Of a stretch of 64,000 nucleotides of DNA, positions 25,934-37,153 are shown one piece after another; the first letter of the stretch is position 1, and every line of letters begins with the position of its first letter. This stretch comes from Rhodovulum tesquicola (GTDB lineage Bacteria; Pseudomonadota; Alphaproteobacteria; Rhodobacterales; Rhodobacteraceae), in assembly GCF_024128855.1 (NCBI RefSeq), contig NZ_JAMYDV010000001.1, positions 228,972 through 292,971 on the forward strand, in the 5' to 3' direction. The position numbers and the translations under genes were made by a program. The notes beneath the pieces are model-generated. The model saw only the letters and a program-made list of their open reading frames with translations, did no database searches and was not told the origin of the DNA.

Positions 25934-26785
25934 ATGCCCGAATTGCCAGAGGTAGAGACAGTGCGTCGCGGCCTGTCCCCGGTGCTGGAAGGCCGGGTGA
26001 TCGCCCGCGCACAGGTCAACCGCCCCGACCTGCGCTGGCCCTTTCCCGAAGGGATGGCCGACCGGCTGACCGGCGCGCGGGTGATCCGGCTGGGGCGGCG
26101 GTCGAAATACCTGCTGGCCGATCTCGACACCGGCGAGACGCTGATCTGGCATCTGGGCATGTCGGGCCGGGTGCTGGTCTCGGGGCAGATTCTGGGCGAG
26201 TTCGTCCACGCCCATCCCGCGCCCGAGAAACACGACCATGTCGTGCTGGATATCGAGGGCGGCGCGCGCATCACCTTCAACGACCCGCGCCGCTTCGGCG
26301 CGATGGACCTGATCGCGACCGACCGCCTTGAAACCCACCGCCTGCTGGCGGGGCTTGGCCCGGAACCCCTGGGCAACGCCTTCGACGAACCCTATCTGGT
26401 GGCCCGCCTGCGCGGCCGGATGACCCCGATCAAGGCCGCGCTGCTGGATCAGCATGTCGTGGCGGGGCTGGGCAATATCTATGTCTGCGAGGCGCTGCAC
26501 CGCGCGGGCATCTCGCCGAAACGGCAGGCGGGCCGGATTGCCGCACCCCGCGCGGCCCGCCTCGTGCCCGTGATCCGCGACGTTCTGGCCGAGGCGATCG
26601 AGGCGGGCGGATCGTCCTTGCGCGATTACCGCCGAACCGACGGGGAACTGGGCTATTTCCAGCATGCGTTCCGCGCCTATGGCCGCGCGGGTGCGCCCTG
26701 CCCGACACCCGGTTGCCCCGGCACCATCGGTCGACTCGTCCAGTCCGGGCGCTCGACCTTCTACTGTCCGCGATGCCAAAGATAG
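25934..26785 (+). CDS. mutM: Formamidopyrimidine-DNA glycosylase MutM (Fpg)
   Basis: 283 residues from the ATG at 25934. [14 protein letters not shown] gives the catalytic Pro and Glu after Met removal. The C-terminal zinc finger has four Cys (PCPTPGCPG and [10 protein letters not shown]). The conserved Lys-bearing loop (LGRRSKYLL) and the H2TH part ([19 protein letters not shown]) are present. It excises 8-oxoguanine in base-excision repair. It is divergent from ubiE. Confidence 0.95.
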   Translation: MPELPEVETVRRGLSPVLEGRVIARAQVNRPDLRWPFPEGMADRLTGARVIRLGRRSKYLLADLDTGETLIWHLGMSGRVLVSGQILGEFVHAHPAPEKHDHVVLDIEGGARITFNDPRRFGAMDLIATDRLETHRLLAGLGPEPLGNAFDEPYLVARLRGRMTPIKAALLDQHVVAGLGNIYVCEALHRAGISPKRQAGRIAAPRAARLVPVIRDVLAEAIEAGGSSLRDYRRTDGELGYFQHAFRAYGRAGAPCPTPGCPGTIGRLVQSGRSTFYCPRCQR

Positions 26786-26847
26786 CTTGAAAGCCCGGGC
26801 CAGAAGGTTAAGGGTTCGGCTCCGAACGGAACGGAGGCGAGCCCCAG

Positions 26848-27624
26848 ATGGCTTACAAGACGCTGATCGTCGAGATCGAAGACCATGTCGCGCTGATCCG
26901 GCTGAACCGGCCCGACGCGCTGAACGCGCTCAACAGCGAACTGATGGCCGAACTGGCCGACGCGGTGGCCCAGGCCAACGCCAATGACAAGGTGCGCTGC
27001 ATCGTGCTGACCGGCTCGGAAAAGGCGTTCGCCGCCGGGGCCGACATTCGCGAGATGAGCCAGAAAAGCTTTGTCGACGTATTCGCGGGCGACCTCTTCA
27101 CTCCCGAGACCGAACGCTTTCTCGCCTGCCGCAAGCCGATCATCGCGGCCGTGTCGGGCTATTGCCTCGGCGGGGGCTGCGAATTGGCCCTGATGTGCGA
27201 TTTCATCATCGCCGCAGACACCGCGAAATTCGGCCAGCCCGAGATCAATCTGGGCGTGGTCGCGGGCATCGGCGGCACCCAGCGGCTGACGCGCATCATC
27301 GGCAAGTCCAAGGCGATGGACATGCACCTGACCGGCCGCTTCATGGATGCCGAAGAGGCGGAACGCTCGGGGCTGGTCAGCCGCGTGGTGCCCGCCAAGA
27401 AGCTGATGGAAGAGGCGATGGCCGCCGCCCAGAAGATCGCCGAGAAATCGGCGCTGACCGCGATGGCGGTCAAGGAATGCGTCAACCGCAGCTACGAGAC
27501 GACGCTGCGCGAGGGGCTGCTGTTCGAGCGGCGGATGTTCCACATGATGTTCGCCACCGAGGACCAGACCGAGGGCATGCAGGCTTTCGTCGAAAAGCGC
27601 GAACCGCAGTTCCGCGACAAGTAG
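26848..27624 (+). CDS. Enoyl-CoA hydratase (crotonase family)
   Basis: 258 residues. The catalytic pair is at E112 (CELALMCD) and E132 (FGQPEINLG), and the oxyanion segment is [10 protein letters not shown]. This matches the short-chain enoyl-CoA hydratase EchA/PaaF/FadB1 group, hydrating trans-2-enoyl-CoA in beta-oxidation. The precise substrate cannot be read from the sequence. It lies 62 bases after mutM, so it may share transcription, and is followed by an 11-base tandem repeat. Confidence 0.93.
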   Translation: MAYKTLIVEIEDHVALIRLNRPDALNALNSELMAELADAVAQANANDKVRCIVLTGSEKAFAAGADIREMSQKSFVDVFAGDLFTPETERFLACRKPIIAAVSGYCLGGGCELALMCDFIIAADTAKFGQPEINLGVVAGIGGTQRLTRIIGKSKAMDMHLTGRFMDAEEAERSGLVSRVVPAKKLMEEAMAAAQKIAEKSALTAMAVKECVNRSYETTLREGLLFERRMFHMMFATEDQTEGMQAFVEKREPQFRDK

Positions 27625-27631
27625 GGCCCGG

Positions 27632-27670
27632 TCCGACGAAAGTCCGATGGAAATCCGATGGAAATCCGAT
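27632..27670 (+). repeat. Imperfect 11-base tandem repeat after the crotonase gene
   Basis: Three full and one partial copies of an 11-base unit (TCCGATGGAAA consensus) occupy 27632-27670, starting 8 bases after the stop codon. The two middle copies are identical and the first has three differences. A CCCG-loop-CGGG stem followed by TTTCCTTT lies directly after (27671-27691) and might be a weak terminator. Confidence 0.7.
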
Positions 27671-27836
27671 CCCGCTTTTCGGGTTTCCTTTCGGCCCGAT
27701 TTGGCCTATACGCCCCGCCTGACATGCGCGTGAGGCCCGCTCTGGCCGGAATCAGCCGGTGATCTGGACACCCGGCCGGGAACTCGTCGCGCGAGGATTT
27801 TGAACGACGACCCGGACACAGAGGTATCTGAAAACC

Positions 27837-28103
27837 ATGGCAAATTCGCCCCAGGCCAAGAAACGCGCCCGCCAGATCGAACGCCGCACCGCGGTGAACA
27901 AGGCCCGCCGCTCGCGCATCCGCACCTTCCTTCGCAAGGTCGAGGAGGCCATCGCGACCGGCGACCAGGCCGCCGCCACCGCCGCCCTCCGCCTCGCCCA
28001 ACCCGAACTGATGCGCGGCGTGACAAAAGGCGTCGTCCACAAGAACACCGCCGCCCGCAAGATCTCGCGGCTGTCGGCCCGGGTGAAGGCTCTGGGGGCC
28101 TGA
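27837..28103 (+). CDS. rpsT: 30S ribosomal protein S20
   Basis: 88 residues, the normal S20 size: [20 protein letters not shown] followed by Lys/Arg-rich helices and ending [10 protein letters not shown]. It binds 16S rRNA in the body of the 30S subunit. It is a single-gene unit: about 210 bases upstream are non-coding and a good terminator follows. rpsT next to dnaA is a common alphaproteobacterial order. Confidence 0.97.
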   Translation: MANSPQAKKRARQIERRTAVNKARRSRIRTFLRKVEEAIATGDQAAATAALRLAQPELMRGVTKGVVHKNTAARKISRLSARVKALGA

Positions 28104-28128
28104 TCGGCCATAAAAACAAGGCATTTCA

Positions 28129-28160
28129 GGGGCGTGGCGCAGGCCGCGCCCCTTTGCTTT
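28129..28160 (+). terminator. Rho-independent terminator of rpsT
   Basis: A GC-rich stem (GGGGCG at the left, CGCCCC at the right, 28129-28152) is followed by TTTGCTTT. It is 25 bases after the rpsT stop. Confidence 0.75.
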
Positions 28161-28688
28161 CGGGCCGATCACTGCGCCCGCGTGGCGGTCCGGACACGGG
28201 GTCCGGATTCGTTTCCGGCAAAGCTTCCGTCAAGGCCGAAGTTCTGTTGCGCCCCTCGCGGGGGGCGGTCTACCGTCTTTCCAGCGATTCATTCGACTTG
28301 GGGGGACATGGCTCACGCGGTTCCCGCAGACGTTCCGAAGGCCGAGGGTGCATGGCCGGGGCGTCTACGGGGTGCATTCCGGAATTCGCGATAAGGGGAT
28401 CCGCGAAGATCGGACGCGATACAGGCGTTTCCGTCAGACAATGACCGGAACCGCTTGGGCCTCATGTCCATTTGTGCCCGCGCGGAAGCGGAGCAGGACG
28501 AAACAAATGCCGGTGCCCGGGAATCGGGTGTGACCGGCCACGTTATCGTATGCTCTTCTTTCCGGCTGCCGTGGGTGGGGTCTTTGACCACTCTCGTCGC
28601 GTGGGCGCGGGAGGCGGATGCCTGTGGCCTGAATGGCACGGGGCGTTCGTCGGCCGGATGATGTGGGACGGAGCGAAAGCGGGCGAAA
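28161..28688. other. Non-coding region upstream of dnaA
   Basis: About 530 bases between the rpsT terminator and dnaA hold no convincing gene. I see no cluster of DnaA boxes (TTATCCACA-like) and no AT-rich unwinding stretch, so it does not look like an origin. A 28-codon frame with ATG at 28308 (stop at 28394) follows a G-rich stretch that could act as a ribosome binding site. The dnaA promoter should be here, but I could not place a clear -35/-10 pair. Confidence 0.6.
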
Positions 28689-30035
28689 ATGACAGAAGAC
28701 ACCTGGGGACGTGTGTGCAAGGACCTCGAGAAGACGATCGGAAAGAACAACTATGTGACCTGGATCGCACCCCTTGAGTTCCGGGCACTCGAGAACGGGG
28801 TCGCACGGTTCGGCGTGCCGACGAATTTCGTCGGGGAATGGGTGAAACGGAATTTCGGGGACCGGATCGTCGAGCATCTGGCCCGCAACGGCATCGCGGT
28901 CGACCGGCTGGAATTCGCCGTGTCCGATGCGAAAACGTCCGCTGCCGCGGCGCCGCGACCCGCACCGCAGTCCGAGCCGCGCGCCGAGAGTGACCTGCCC
29001 GGCGCCCCGCTCGATGCCCGGTTCACCTTCGAGACTTTCGTCACCGGCAAGCCGAACGAACTGGCCCATGCCGCAGCGCGCCGCGTGTCCGAGGGTGGGA
29101 CGGTGACCTTCAACCCGCTGTTCCTCTATGGCGGTGTCGGACTCGGCAAGACCCATCTGATGCATGCCATCGCCTGGGAGCTGCGCGAGCGTGTGCCAGA
29201 GGCGAAAGTCGTCTATCTGTCGGCGGAACAGTTCATGTACCGCTTCGTGCAGGCGCTGCGCGAACGCGACATGATGGGCTTCAAGTCGTTGTTCCGCTCG
29301 GTCGACGTGCTGATGGTGGACGACGTCCAGTTCATCGCCGGCAAGGACAGCACGCAGGAGGAATTCTTCCACACCTTCAACGCGTTGGTCGATCAGGGCA
29401 AGCAGATCGTCATCTCGGCCGACCGCGCGCCGGGCGAGATCAAGGATCTCGAGGACCGGATCAAGAGCCGCCTGCAATGCGGGCTGGTGGTGGACCTGCA
29501 CCCCACCGATTACGAGCTGCGCCTCGGGATCCTGCAGCAGAAGGTGGACATGTATCGCCAGCAATATCCCGGCCTGTTGATCTCTGACGGGGTGCTGGAA
29601 TTCCTTGCGCACCGGATCACCACGAATGTCCGTGTCCTGGAAGGCGCCCTGACGCGGCTCTTCGCCTTTGCCTCTCTGGTGGGCAAGGAAATCACGCTGG
29701 ACCTGGCGCAGGATTGCCTGGCCGACATCCTGCGGGCCTCCGAGCGCAAGGTCACGGTCGAAGAGATCCAGCGCAAGGTCAGCGAACATTACAACATGCG
29801 GCTGGCCGACATGGTGGGTCCGAAACGCCACCGCACCATCGCCCGTCCGCGCCAGATCGCGATGTGGCTGTCCAAGCAACTGACCCAGCGCAGTCTGCCC
29901 GAGATCGGGCGGCGTTTCGGCGGGCGCGACCACACCACGGTCATGCACGCGGTCAAGCGCATCGAGGAGTTGCGCAGCCAGGACTCGCAGATTGCCGAGG
30001 ATCTGGAAATGCTGCGCCGCACGCTGGAAGGATGA
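28689..30035 (+). CDS. dnaA: Chromosomal replication initiator DnaA
   Basis: 448 residues. Domain I (1-75) is followed by an Ala/Pro linker and then the AAA+ core with Walker A GGVGLGKTH at 148-156 and Walker B VLMVDDVQF. Domain IV carries the DnaA-box reader GRDHTTVMHAVKRIEE. It opens the origin and also acts as a transcription factor. It is the first gene of the dnaA-dnaN-recF-gyrB replication/repair block; dnaN starts 117 bases on. Confidence 0.97.
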   Translation: MTEDTWGRVCKDLEKTIGKNNYVTWIAPLEFRALENGVARFGVPTNFVGEWVKRNFGDRIVEHLARNGIAVDRLEFAVSDAKTSAAAAPRPAPQSEPRAESDLPGAPLDARFTFETFVTGKPNELAHAAARRVSEGGTVTFNPLFLYGGVGLGKTHLMHAIAWELRERVPEAKVVYLSAEQFMYRFVQALRERDMMGFKSLFRSVDVLMVDDVQFIAGKDSTQEEFFHTFNALVDQGKQIVISADRAPGEIKDLEDRIKSRLQCGLVVDLHPTDYELRLGILQQKVDMYRQQYPGLLISDGVLEFLAHRITTNVRVLEGALTRLFAFASLVGKEITLDLAQDCLADILRASERKVTVEEIQRKVSEHYNMRLADMVGPKRHRTIARPRQIAMWLSKQLTQRSLPEIGRRFGGRDHTTVMHAVKRIEELRSQDSQIAEDLEMLRRTLEG

Positions 30036-30152
30036 CCGGCGCACGGCGATGACCTTGACGCCCCTGCGAAAGTCTCGGACAGTCCAGAAAACGCTTGAGC
30101 CGGGGGGCGGAACCGCTACGGTTCGCCTCCCGTCGGCATGAGGAGCGAGGGC

Positions 30153-31271
30153 ATGAAATTCAGCATAGAACGCGGCACGCTGCTTCGGGCGGTCGGTCAG
30201 GCGCAATCGGTGGTCGAGCGGCGCAACACGATCCCGATCCTTGCCAATGTGCTGATCGAGGCCGAGGGGGACAAGGTCAGCTTTCGCGCCACCGACCTGG
30301 ATATCGAGGTGGTCGACAAGGTCTCCGCCCAGGTCGAGCGGGCGGGCGCGACCACGGTGCCCGCGGTGACCCTGCACGAGATCGTGCGCAAGCTGCCCGA
30401 CGGCGCGCTGGTCGAACTGGCCGATGACGGGGCCGCGGGGCGGATGACGGTGCGGGCCGGGCGATCGCATTTCACGCTGGCCACGCTGCCGCGCGAGGAT
30501 TTCCCTGTGATGGCCACGGCCGAATATTCGTCGAATTTCGCGGCCGCCGCCCCGGTCCTTCGGCGGTTGTTCGACAAGTCGAAATTCGCGATCTCGACCG
30601 AGGAGACCCGCTATTACCTGAACGGCGTCTACATGCATGTCGCCGATGGCGATGGTGGCCGGGTGCTGCGCTGCGTTGCGACCGACGGCCACCGGCTGGC
30701 GCGGATCGACGCAGCCCTGCCCGAAGGCGCCGAGACGATGCCGGGCGTGATCGTCCCGCGCAAGACGGTGGGCGAGCTGCGCAAGTTGCTGGACGATGAC
30801 GAGGCGCAGATCGCGGTCTCGGTGTCCGAGACCAAGGTGCGGTTCGCGACGCCCGAGATCACGCTGATATCCAAGGTGATCGACGGCACCTTCCCCGATT
30901 ACAGCCGGGTCATCCCGACCGGGAACACCCGCCGGCTGGAGGTGGATGCCGCCGAATTCGCCCAGGCGGTGGACCGCGTGGCGACGGTCAGTTCGGAACG
31001 CTCGCGCGCGGTCAAGCTGGCGCTCGAGGAGGACCGGTTGACGTTGTCGGTCAATGCCCCCGACAGCGGCGCCGCCGAGGAGGAACTGGCCGTGGCCTAT
31101 GGCGACGAGCGGCTGGAGATCGGGTTCAACGCGAAATACCTGCTGGAAATCGCCAGCCAGGTGGACCGCGAGAACGCGGTGTTCCTGTTCAACTCGGCGG
31201 GCGATCCGACCTTGATGCGCGAGGGCAATGACAGCTCTGCGGTCTATGTCGTGATGCCGATGCGGGTCTAG
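30153..31271 (+). CDS. dnaN: DNA polymerase III sliding clamp (beta subunit)
   Basis: 372 residues from the ATG at 30153 (MKFSIERGTLLRAVGQ), with GAGCGAGGG upstream. Three repeated clamp domains are visible, for example IPILANVLIEAEGDKVSF and SRAVKLALEEDRLTLSVN, and the end YVVMPMRV is the conserved C-terminus. It tethers polymerases to DNA. An imperfect hairpin (about 30104-30127) lies between dnaA and dnaN. A long hairpin follows the stop codon. Confidence 0.97.
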   Translation: MKFSIERGTLLRAVGQAQSVVERRNTIPILANVLIEAEGDKVSFRATDLDIEVVDKVSAQVERAGATTVPAVTLHEIVRKLPDGALVELADDGAAGRMTVRAGRSHFTLATLPREDFPVMATAEYSSNFAAAAPVLRRLFDKSKFAISTEETRYYLNGVYMHVADGDGGRVLRCVATDGHRLARIDAALPEGAETMPGVIVPRKTVGELRKLLDDDEAQIAVSVSETKVRFATPEITLISKVIDGTFPDYSRVIPTGNTRRLEVDAAEFAQAVDRVATVSSERSRAVKLALEEDRLTLSVNAPDSGAAEEELAVAYGDERLEIGFNAKYLLEIASQVDRENAVFLFNSAGDPTLMREGNDSSAVYVVMPMRV

Positions 31272-31272
31272 C

Positions 31273-31322
31273 CCTTCTTCGCCGGATTGCCTCCGGCGGG
31301 GATATTTCCGGCCAGAAGAAGG
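31273..31322 (+). promoter_or_regulatory. Stem-loop overlapping the recF ribosome binding site
   Basis: CCTTCTTC at 31273-31280 is a perfect 8-bp partner of GAAGAAGG at 31315-31322, and an inner GCCGG/CCGGC hairpin (31281-31297) lies in the loop. The right arm contains the AGAAGG that sits 7 bases before the recF GTG at 31330. Folding would hide the recF ribosome binding site and could also reduce readthrough from dnaN. Confidence 0.6.
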
Positions 31323-31329
31323 ACAGGGC

Positions 31330-32442
31330 GTGCTCAGGCTCGCGGTGACAGGCTTGACGCTGGCCCAGTTCCGCTCGCATTCGCGGGCGCGGCTGGTGCT
31401 GGACGGGCGGCCGGTGGCGATCTTCGGACCGAACGGCGCGGGCAAGACCAATCTTCTGGAAGCGGTGTCGCTGCTGTCGCCGGGCCGCGGCCTGCGCCGG
31501 GCGGCGGCCGAGGATCTGGCGCGGGCGCCGGGGGCGCTGGGCTGGAAGGTCGGCGCGGTTCTGGACGTGCCCGGTCAGGTCCATGAGGTCGAGACCTGGG
31601 CCGAGCCCGGCGGAACGCGGCAGGTGCGGATCGACGGCAAGGCGGCGGCGCAGGTGGCGCTTGGGCGGATCGCGCGGGTGCTGTGGCTGGTGCCCGCGAT
31701 GGACCGGCTGTGGATCGAGGGGGCCGAGGGGCGGCGGCGGTTCCTGGACCGGATCGCGCTGAGTTTCGAGCCCGCCCATGCCGAGGCCGTGCTGGCCTAT
31801 GACAAGGCCATGCGCGAGCGCAACCGGCTGCTGCGGGACGAGGTGCGGGATGCCCATTGGTTCGCCGCGCTCGAAGGGCAGATGGCCGAGGCGGGCGCGG
31901 CGATCGGGATGAATCGGCGCGCGGCTCTGGCGCGTCTGGCGGCGGCGCAGGCCGGGGCCGAGACGGCCTTTCCGGCGGCGGATCTGGCGCTGTCCGGACC
32001 TGACGGGGCCGATCCCGAAACGGCCGAGGCGCTCTCGGGCGCGCTGGCGGCGGGGCGGGGGCGCGACATGGCGGCGGGGCGGACGCTGACCGGGCCGCAC
32101 CGCGCCGATCTTGAGGCCGTGTTCGCCGCCAAGGGCGTTCCGGCGCGGCACTGTTCGACCGGCGAGCAGAAGGCGCTGTTGATCGCGCTGATCCTGGCCA
32201 ATGCGCGCGCGCTGGCCGCCGATTTCGGGGCGCCGCCGCTGCTGTTGCTGGACGAGGTGGCGGCGCATCTGGATGCGGGGCGACGGGCGGCGCTTTACGA
32301 CGAGATCTGTGCGCTGGGGGCGCAGGCCTGGATGACGGGGACCGGGGCGGAGTTGTTCGAAACGCTGGGCGGCCGGGCGCAATATCTGGAAGTCATGGAA
32401 ACCGATGGCACAAGCCATGTGGCGGAATGGGAAATGCGGTGA
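31330..32442 (+). CDS. recF: DNA replication/repair protein RecF
   Basis: 370 residues with a GTG start. Walker A GPNGAGKT is at residues 33-40, the ABC-type signature is CSTGEQKALL, and Walker B is LLLLDEVAAHLD. RecF loads RecA at gaps with RecO and RecR. It belongs to the dnaN-recF-gyrB series, with the LysE-type exporter gene inserted before gyrB. The ribosome binding site lies inside a stem-loop (31273-31322). Confidence 0.95.
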   Translation: MLRLAVTGLTLAQFRSHSRARLVLDGRPVAIFGPNGAGKTNLLEAVSLLSPGRGLRRAAAEDLARAPGALGWKVGAVLDVPGQVHEVETWAEPGGTRQVRIDGKAAAQVALGRIARVLWLVPAMDRLWIEGAEGRRRFLDRIALSFEPAHAEAVLAYDKAMRERNRLLRDEVRDAHWFAALEGQMAEAGAAIGMNRRAALARLAAAQAGAETAFPAADLALSGPDGADPETAEALSGALAAGRGRDMAAGRTLTGPHRADLEAVFAAKGVPARHCSTGEQKALLIALILANARALAADFGAPPLLLLDEVAAHLDAGRRAALYDEICALGAQAWMTGTGAELFETLGGRAQYLEVMETDGTSHVAEWEMR

Positions 32443-33059
32443 ATGTGACGGGTTCGGAACTGTTGCTTTATGCGGGAACGATGTTCGTTCTGTTCCTGAC
32501 GCCCGGTCCGGTCTGGGTGGCACTGGCCGCGCGGGCGCTGTCGGGCGGGTTCCGGGCGGCCTGGCCGCTGGCGCTGGGCGTGGTGATCGGCGATGCGCTC
32601 TGGCCGCTTCTGGCGATCCTTGGGGTCAGCTGGGTGGTCTCGTCCTATGGCGAGATCCTCGTCGTGCTGCGCTATGTGGCAAGCCTTGTGTTCCTGGTCA
32701 TGGGCGTCCTTCTGATCCGCCATGCCGGGGCCGCGATCTCGACCGACAGCCGGCTCACGCGCCCGGGGCTCTGGCCGGGGTTCCTGGCGGGGCTGCTGGC
32801 GATCCTGGGCAATCCCAAGGCGATCCTGTTCTACATGGGGGTGCTGCCGGGCTTCTTCGATCTCAGCCGGGTGGGCGCGCCGGATATCGCGGTGATCGTT
32901 GCGATCTCGATGGCGGTGCCGTTCGCCGGGAACCTGGTCTTCGCGCTGTTCGTCGACCGGGCGCGGCGGACGCTGACCTCGCCCACGGCGCTGAGGCGGA
33001 CGAACCGCATTGCGGGCGGGCTGCTGATCCTGGTGGGGCTGGTGATCCCGTTCACCTGA
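32439..33059 (+). CDS. LysE/RhtB-family amino acid exporter
   Basis: 206 residues from a GTG overlapping the recF stop; an ATG 12 bases upstream (32427) is the alternative. The marker FLTPGPVWVALAARAL is in the first helix region, and six hydrophobic stretches follow, including ILGNPKAILFYMG, typical of the family. It would export an amino acid or related solute; the substrate is unknown. Its location between recF and gyrB is an insertion into an otherwise replication-related block. Confidence 0.88.
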   Translation: MNVTGSELLLYAGTMFVLFLTPGPVWVALAARALSGGFRAAWPLALGVVIGDALWPLLAILGVSWVVSSYGEILVVLRYVASLVFLVMGVLLIRHAGAAISTDSRLTRPGLWPGFLAGLLAILGNPKAILFYMGVLPGFFDLSRVGAPDIAVIVAISMAVPFAGNLVFALFVDRARRTLTSPTALRRTNRIAGGLLILVGLVIPFT

Positions 33060-35555
<2,496 letters not shown>

Positions 35556-35572
35556 TCCGGTCGCAGCCGCTT

Positions 35573-35599
35573 GAATTGACGTGAAGTTTCACGCAATTC
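35573..35599. promoter_or_regulatory. Inverted repeat after gyrB (operator or terminator candidate)
   Basis: The core CGTGAA-GT-TTCACG (35580-35593) is a perfect palindrome with a 2-base spacer. It is extended on both sides by GAATTG/CAATTC with one bulged base. No T-run follows on either strand, so a regulator binding site for the downstream small membrane-protein gene (start 35703) is as likely as a terminator. Confidence 0.5.
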
Positions 35600-35702
35600 C
35601 CCCGCGGCCGTGCCATTTCGGCCCCATTCCGCAGCCAGGCTTGTCGCATGGACGCCCGGCGCAGCACGGCGCCGGGCCTTCAGGCAACATGCGAGGACAG
35701 AC

Positions 35703-35981
35703 ATGGCCCGAAGCTTCGGTGACGCCCGCCCGTTCGACGACGACACCTGCCCTTGCTGCGGCGACAATATCGCCGTCGCCGCACTCGCGGCGCTGCTGCT
35801 CGGCCCCTTCGGCATGTTTTATGCCACGAGGGTCGGCGCCATCGTGATGATCGTGCTGACCGTTCTTGTCGCGCTGCCGACGCTGGGTTTCGGGGTGCTG
35901 CTGACCCTGCCGATCTGCGTTCTTTGGGCGGTCCTTGCGGCGATGCGCAACGCCTCGCACGCCGGAGCGCAGCCTGTCTGA
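35703..35981 (+). CDS. Small CPCC-motif membrane protein
   Basis: 92 residues from the ATG at 35703. The N-terminus is polar with Cys-Pro-Cys-Cys at residues 16-19. Two hydrophobic helices follow (about 24-42 and 45-85), with GPFGMFYATRVGAIVMIVL and LLTLPICVLWAVLA. The hydrophobic core resembles a widespread family of small inner-membrane proteins with GPxGLFY and WPICxIW patterns, but I do not know its function. It sits between gyrB and a DUF808 gene with an operator-like palindrome upstream. Confidence 0.7.
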   Translation: MARSFGDARPFDDDTCPCCGDNIAVAALAALLLGPFGMFYATRVGAIVMIVLTVLVALPTLGFGVLLTLPICVLWAVLAAMRNASHAGAQPV

Positions 35982-36048
35982 ACGGGCTTGTTTGCCGACT
36001 GACGGCGGCTATGCTCGCGATCGTTGTTGCTGCCGCGGGGCAGGGTGG

Positions 36049-37011
36049 ATGAGCGGGCTTCTGGCGCTTCTCGACGACGTGGCGGCCATCGCCAAGGTGG
36101 CGGCGGCCTCGGTGGACGATGTCGTGGGGCAGGCCTTCAAGGCATCCTCCAAGGCCGCAGGCGCGGTGATCGACGATGCCGCCGTAACGCCGAAATACGT
36201 CCATGGCTTTTCCGCCGACCGCGAATTGCCGATCGTCTGGAGCATCGCCAGGGGGTCGGCCTTCAACAAGCTGGTGATCCTTCTGCCGCTGGCGCTGCTG
36301 CTGTCGGTCTTTGCGCCATGGGCGATTGCGCCGCTGCTGATGCTGGGGGGCGCCTATCTGTGCTTCGAGGGGGCAGAAAAGATCTGGCACGCGCTGCACC
36401 CCGGCCATGACGGGCAGGCGCTGGTCCACCGGAAAGAGGCCGATCCCCACCTCGAAGCGAAAAAGGTGAAAGGGGCGATCAAGACCGATTTCATCCTGTC
36501 GGCCGAGATCATGACGATCACCCTGGCCGCACTGCCCGACGGGATGGCGCTGTGGCAGGTGGCCGGTGCCCTGGCGGTGGCGGGCCTGATCATCACGGTT
36601 GCGGTTTATGGCGTTGTCGGGCTGATCGTCAAGGCCGATGACGCGGGGCTTGCCATGGCCGCCAGGGGGCGGCTGGCGGCAACCCGGGCGCTGGGCGGCG
36701 GCATCGTGCGCGGCATGCCGCATTTCATGCGGCTTCTGGTCGTCGTCGGCACCGCGGCCATGATCTGGGTCGGAGGTTCGATCATCGTCCACGGCCTTTA
36801 CGAACTGGGGGTAAAGGCGCCCTATCTCGGCATCCACCATATTGCGGCCGCTGCGGCCGAGGCCATTCCCGATCAGTTCGGCCCAGCTACCGAATGGGCG
36901 GTGACCGCCGGGCTTGACGGAATGATCGGCCTTTTGCTGGGCGCGCTGATGATCCCGCTGGTGAAATTCGCGGTCATGCCGATTCTGGGGCTGTTCTCGC
37001 GCAACGTCTGA
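36049..37011 (+). CDS. DUF808 (YedI-type) membrane protein
   Basis: 320 residues from the ATG at 36049. The opening MSGLLALLDDVAAIAKVAAA, then GGAYLCFEGAEKIWHALHP and a series of about six hydrophobic segments, match the DUF808/YedI inner-membrane family. Function is unknown in the family. It begins 67 bases after the CPCC gene on the same strand and may be co-transcribed. Nothing odd is seen in its length. Confidence 0.85.
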   Translation: MSGLLALLDDVAAIAKVAAASVDDVVGQAFKASSKAAGAVIDDAAVTPKYVHGFSADRELPIVWSIARGSAFNKLVILLPLALLLSVFAPWAIAPLLMLGGAYLCFEGAEKIWHALHPGHDGQALVHRKEADPHLEAKKVKGAIKTDFILSAEIMTITLAALPDGMALWQVAGALAVAGLIITVAVYGVVGLIVKADDAGLAMAARGRLAATRALGGGIVRGMPHFMRLLVVVGTAAMIWVGGSIIVHGLYELGVKAPYLGIHHIAAAAAEAIPDQFGPATEWAVTAGLDGMIGLLLGALMIPLVKFAVMPILGLFSRNV

Positions 37012-37153
37012 GACCAGCGCGCGCCCCGGCAACGTTCCCTTGTCCTTCACCGACTACAGTGTGGACTGTTGTTGTTTTCCTGCGGTTTTCGGTCCGTCGC
37101 CGGTCCATCCGCGAAAGATGTGAGGGTTCAAGCCGGCGAGAGGTGCTCAGGAC

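Noticed and set aside
28161-28688. Possible oriC upstream of dnaA
   Set aside because: I found only one poor partial match to a DnaA box (near 28545) and no AT-rich stretch.
28434-31451. A 1005-codon open frame on the minus strand across dnaA and dnaN
   Set aside because: It is antisense to two certain genes and has low-complexity, Arg/His/Gln-rich composition. High GC leaves antisense frames open.
37060-37080. ACAGT-GTGG-ACTGT repeat before the Nudix-like gene
   Set aside because: Five-bp arms are too short to claim an operator.
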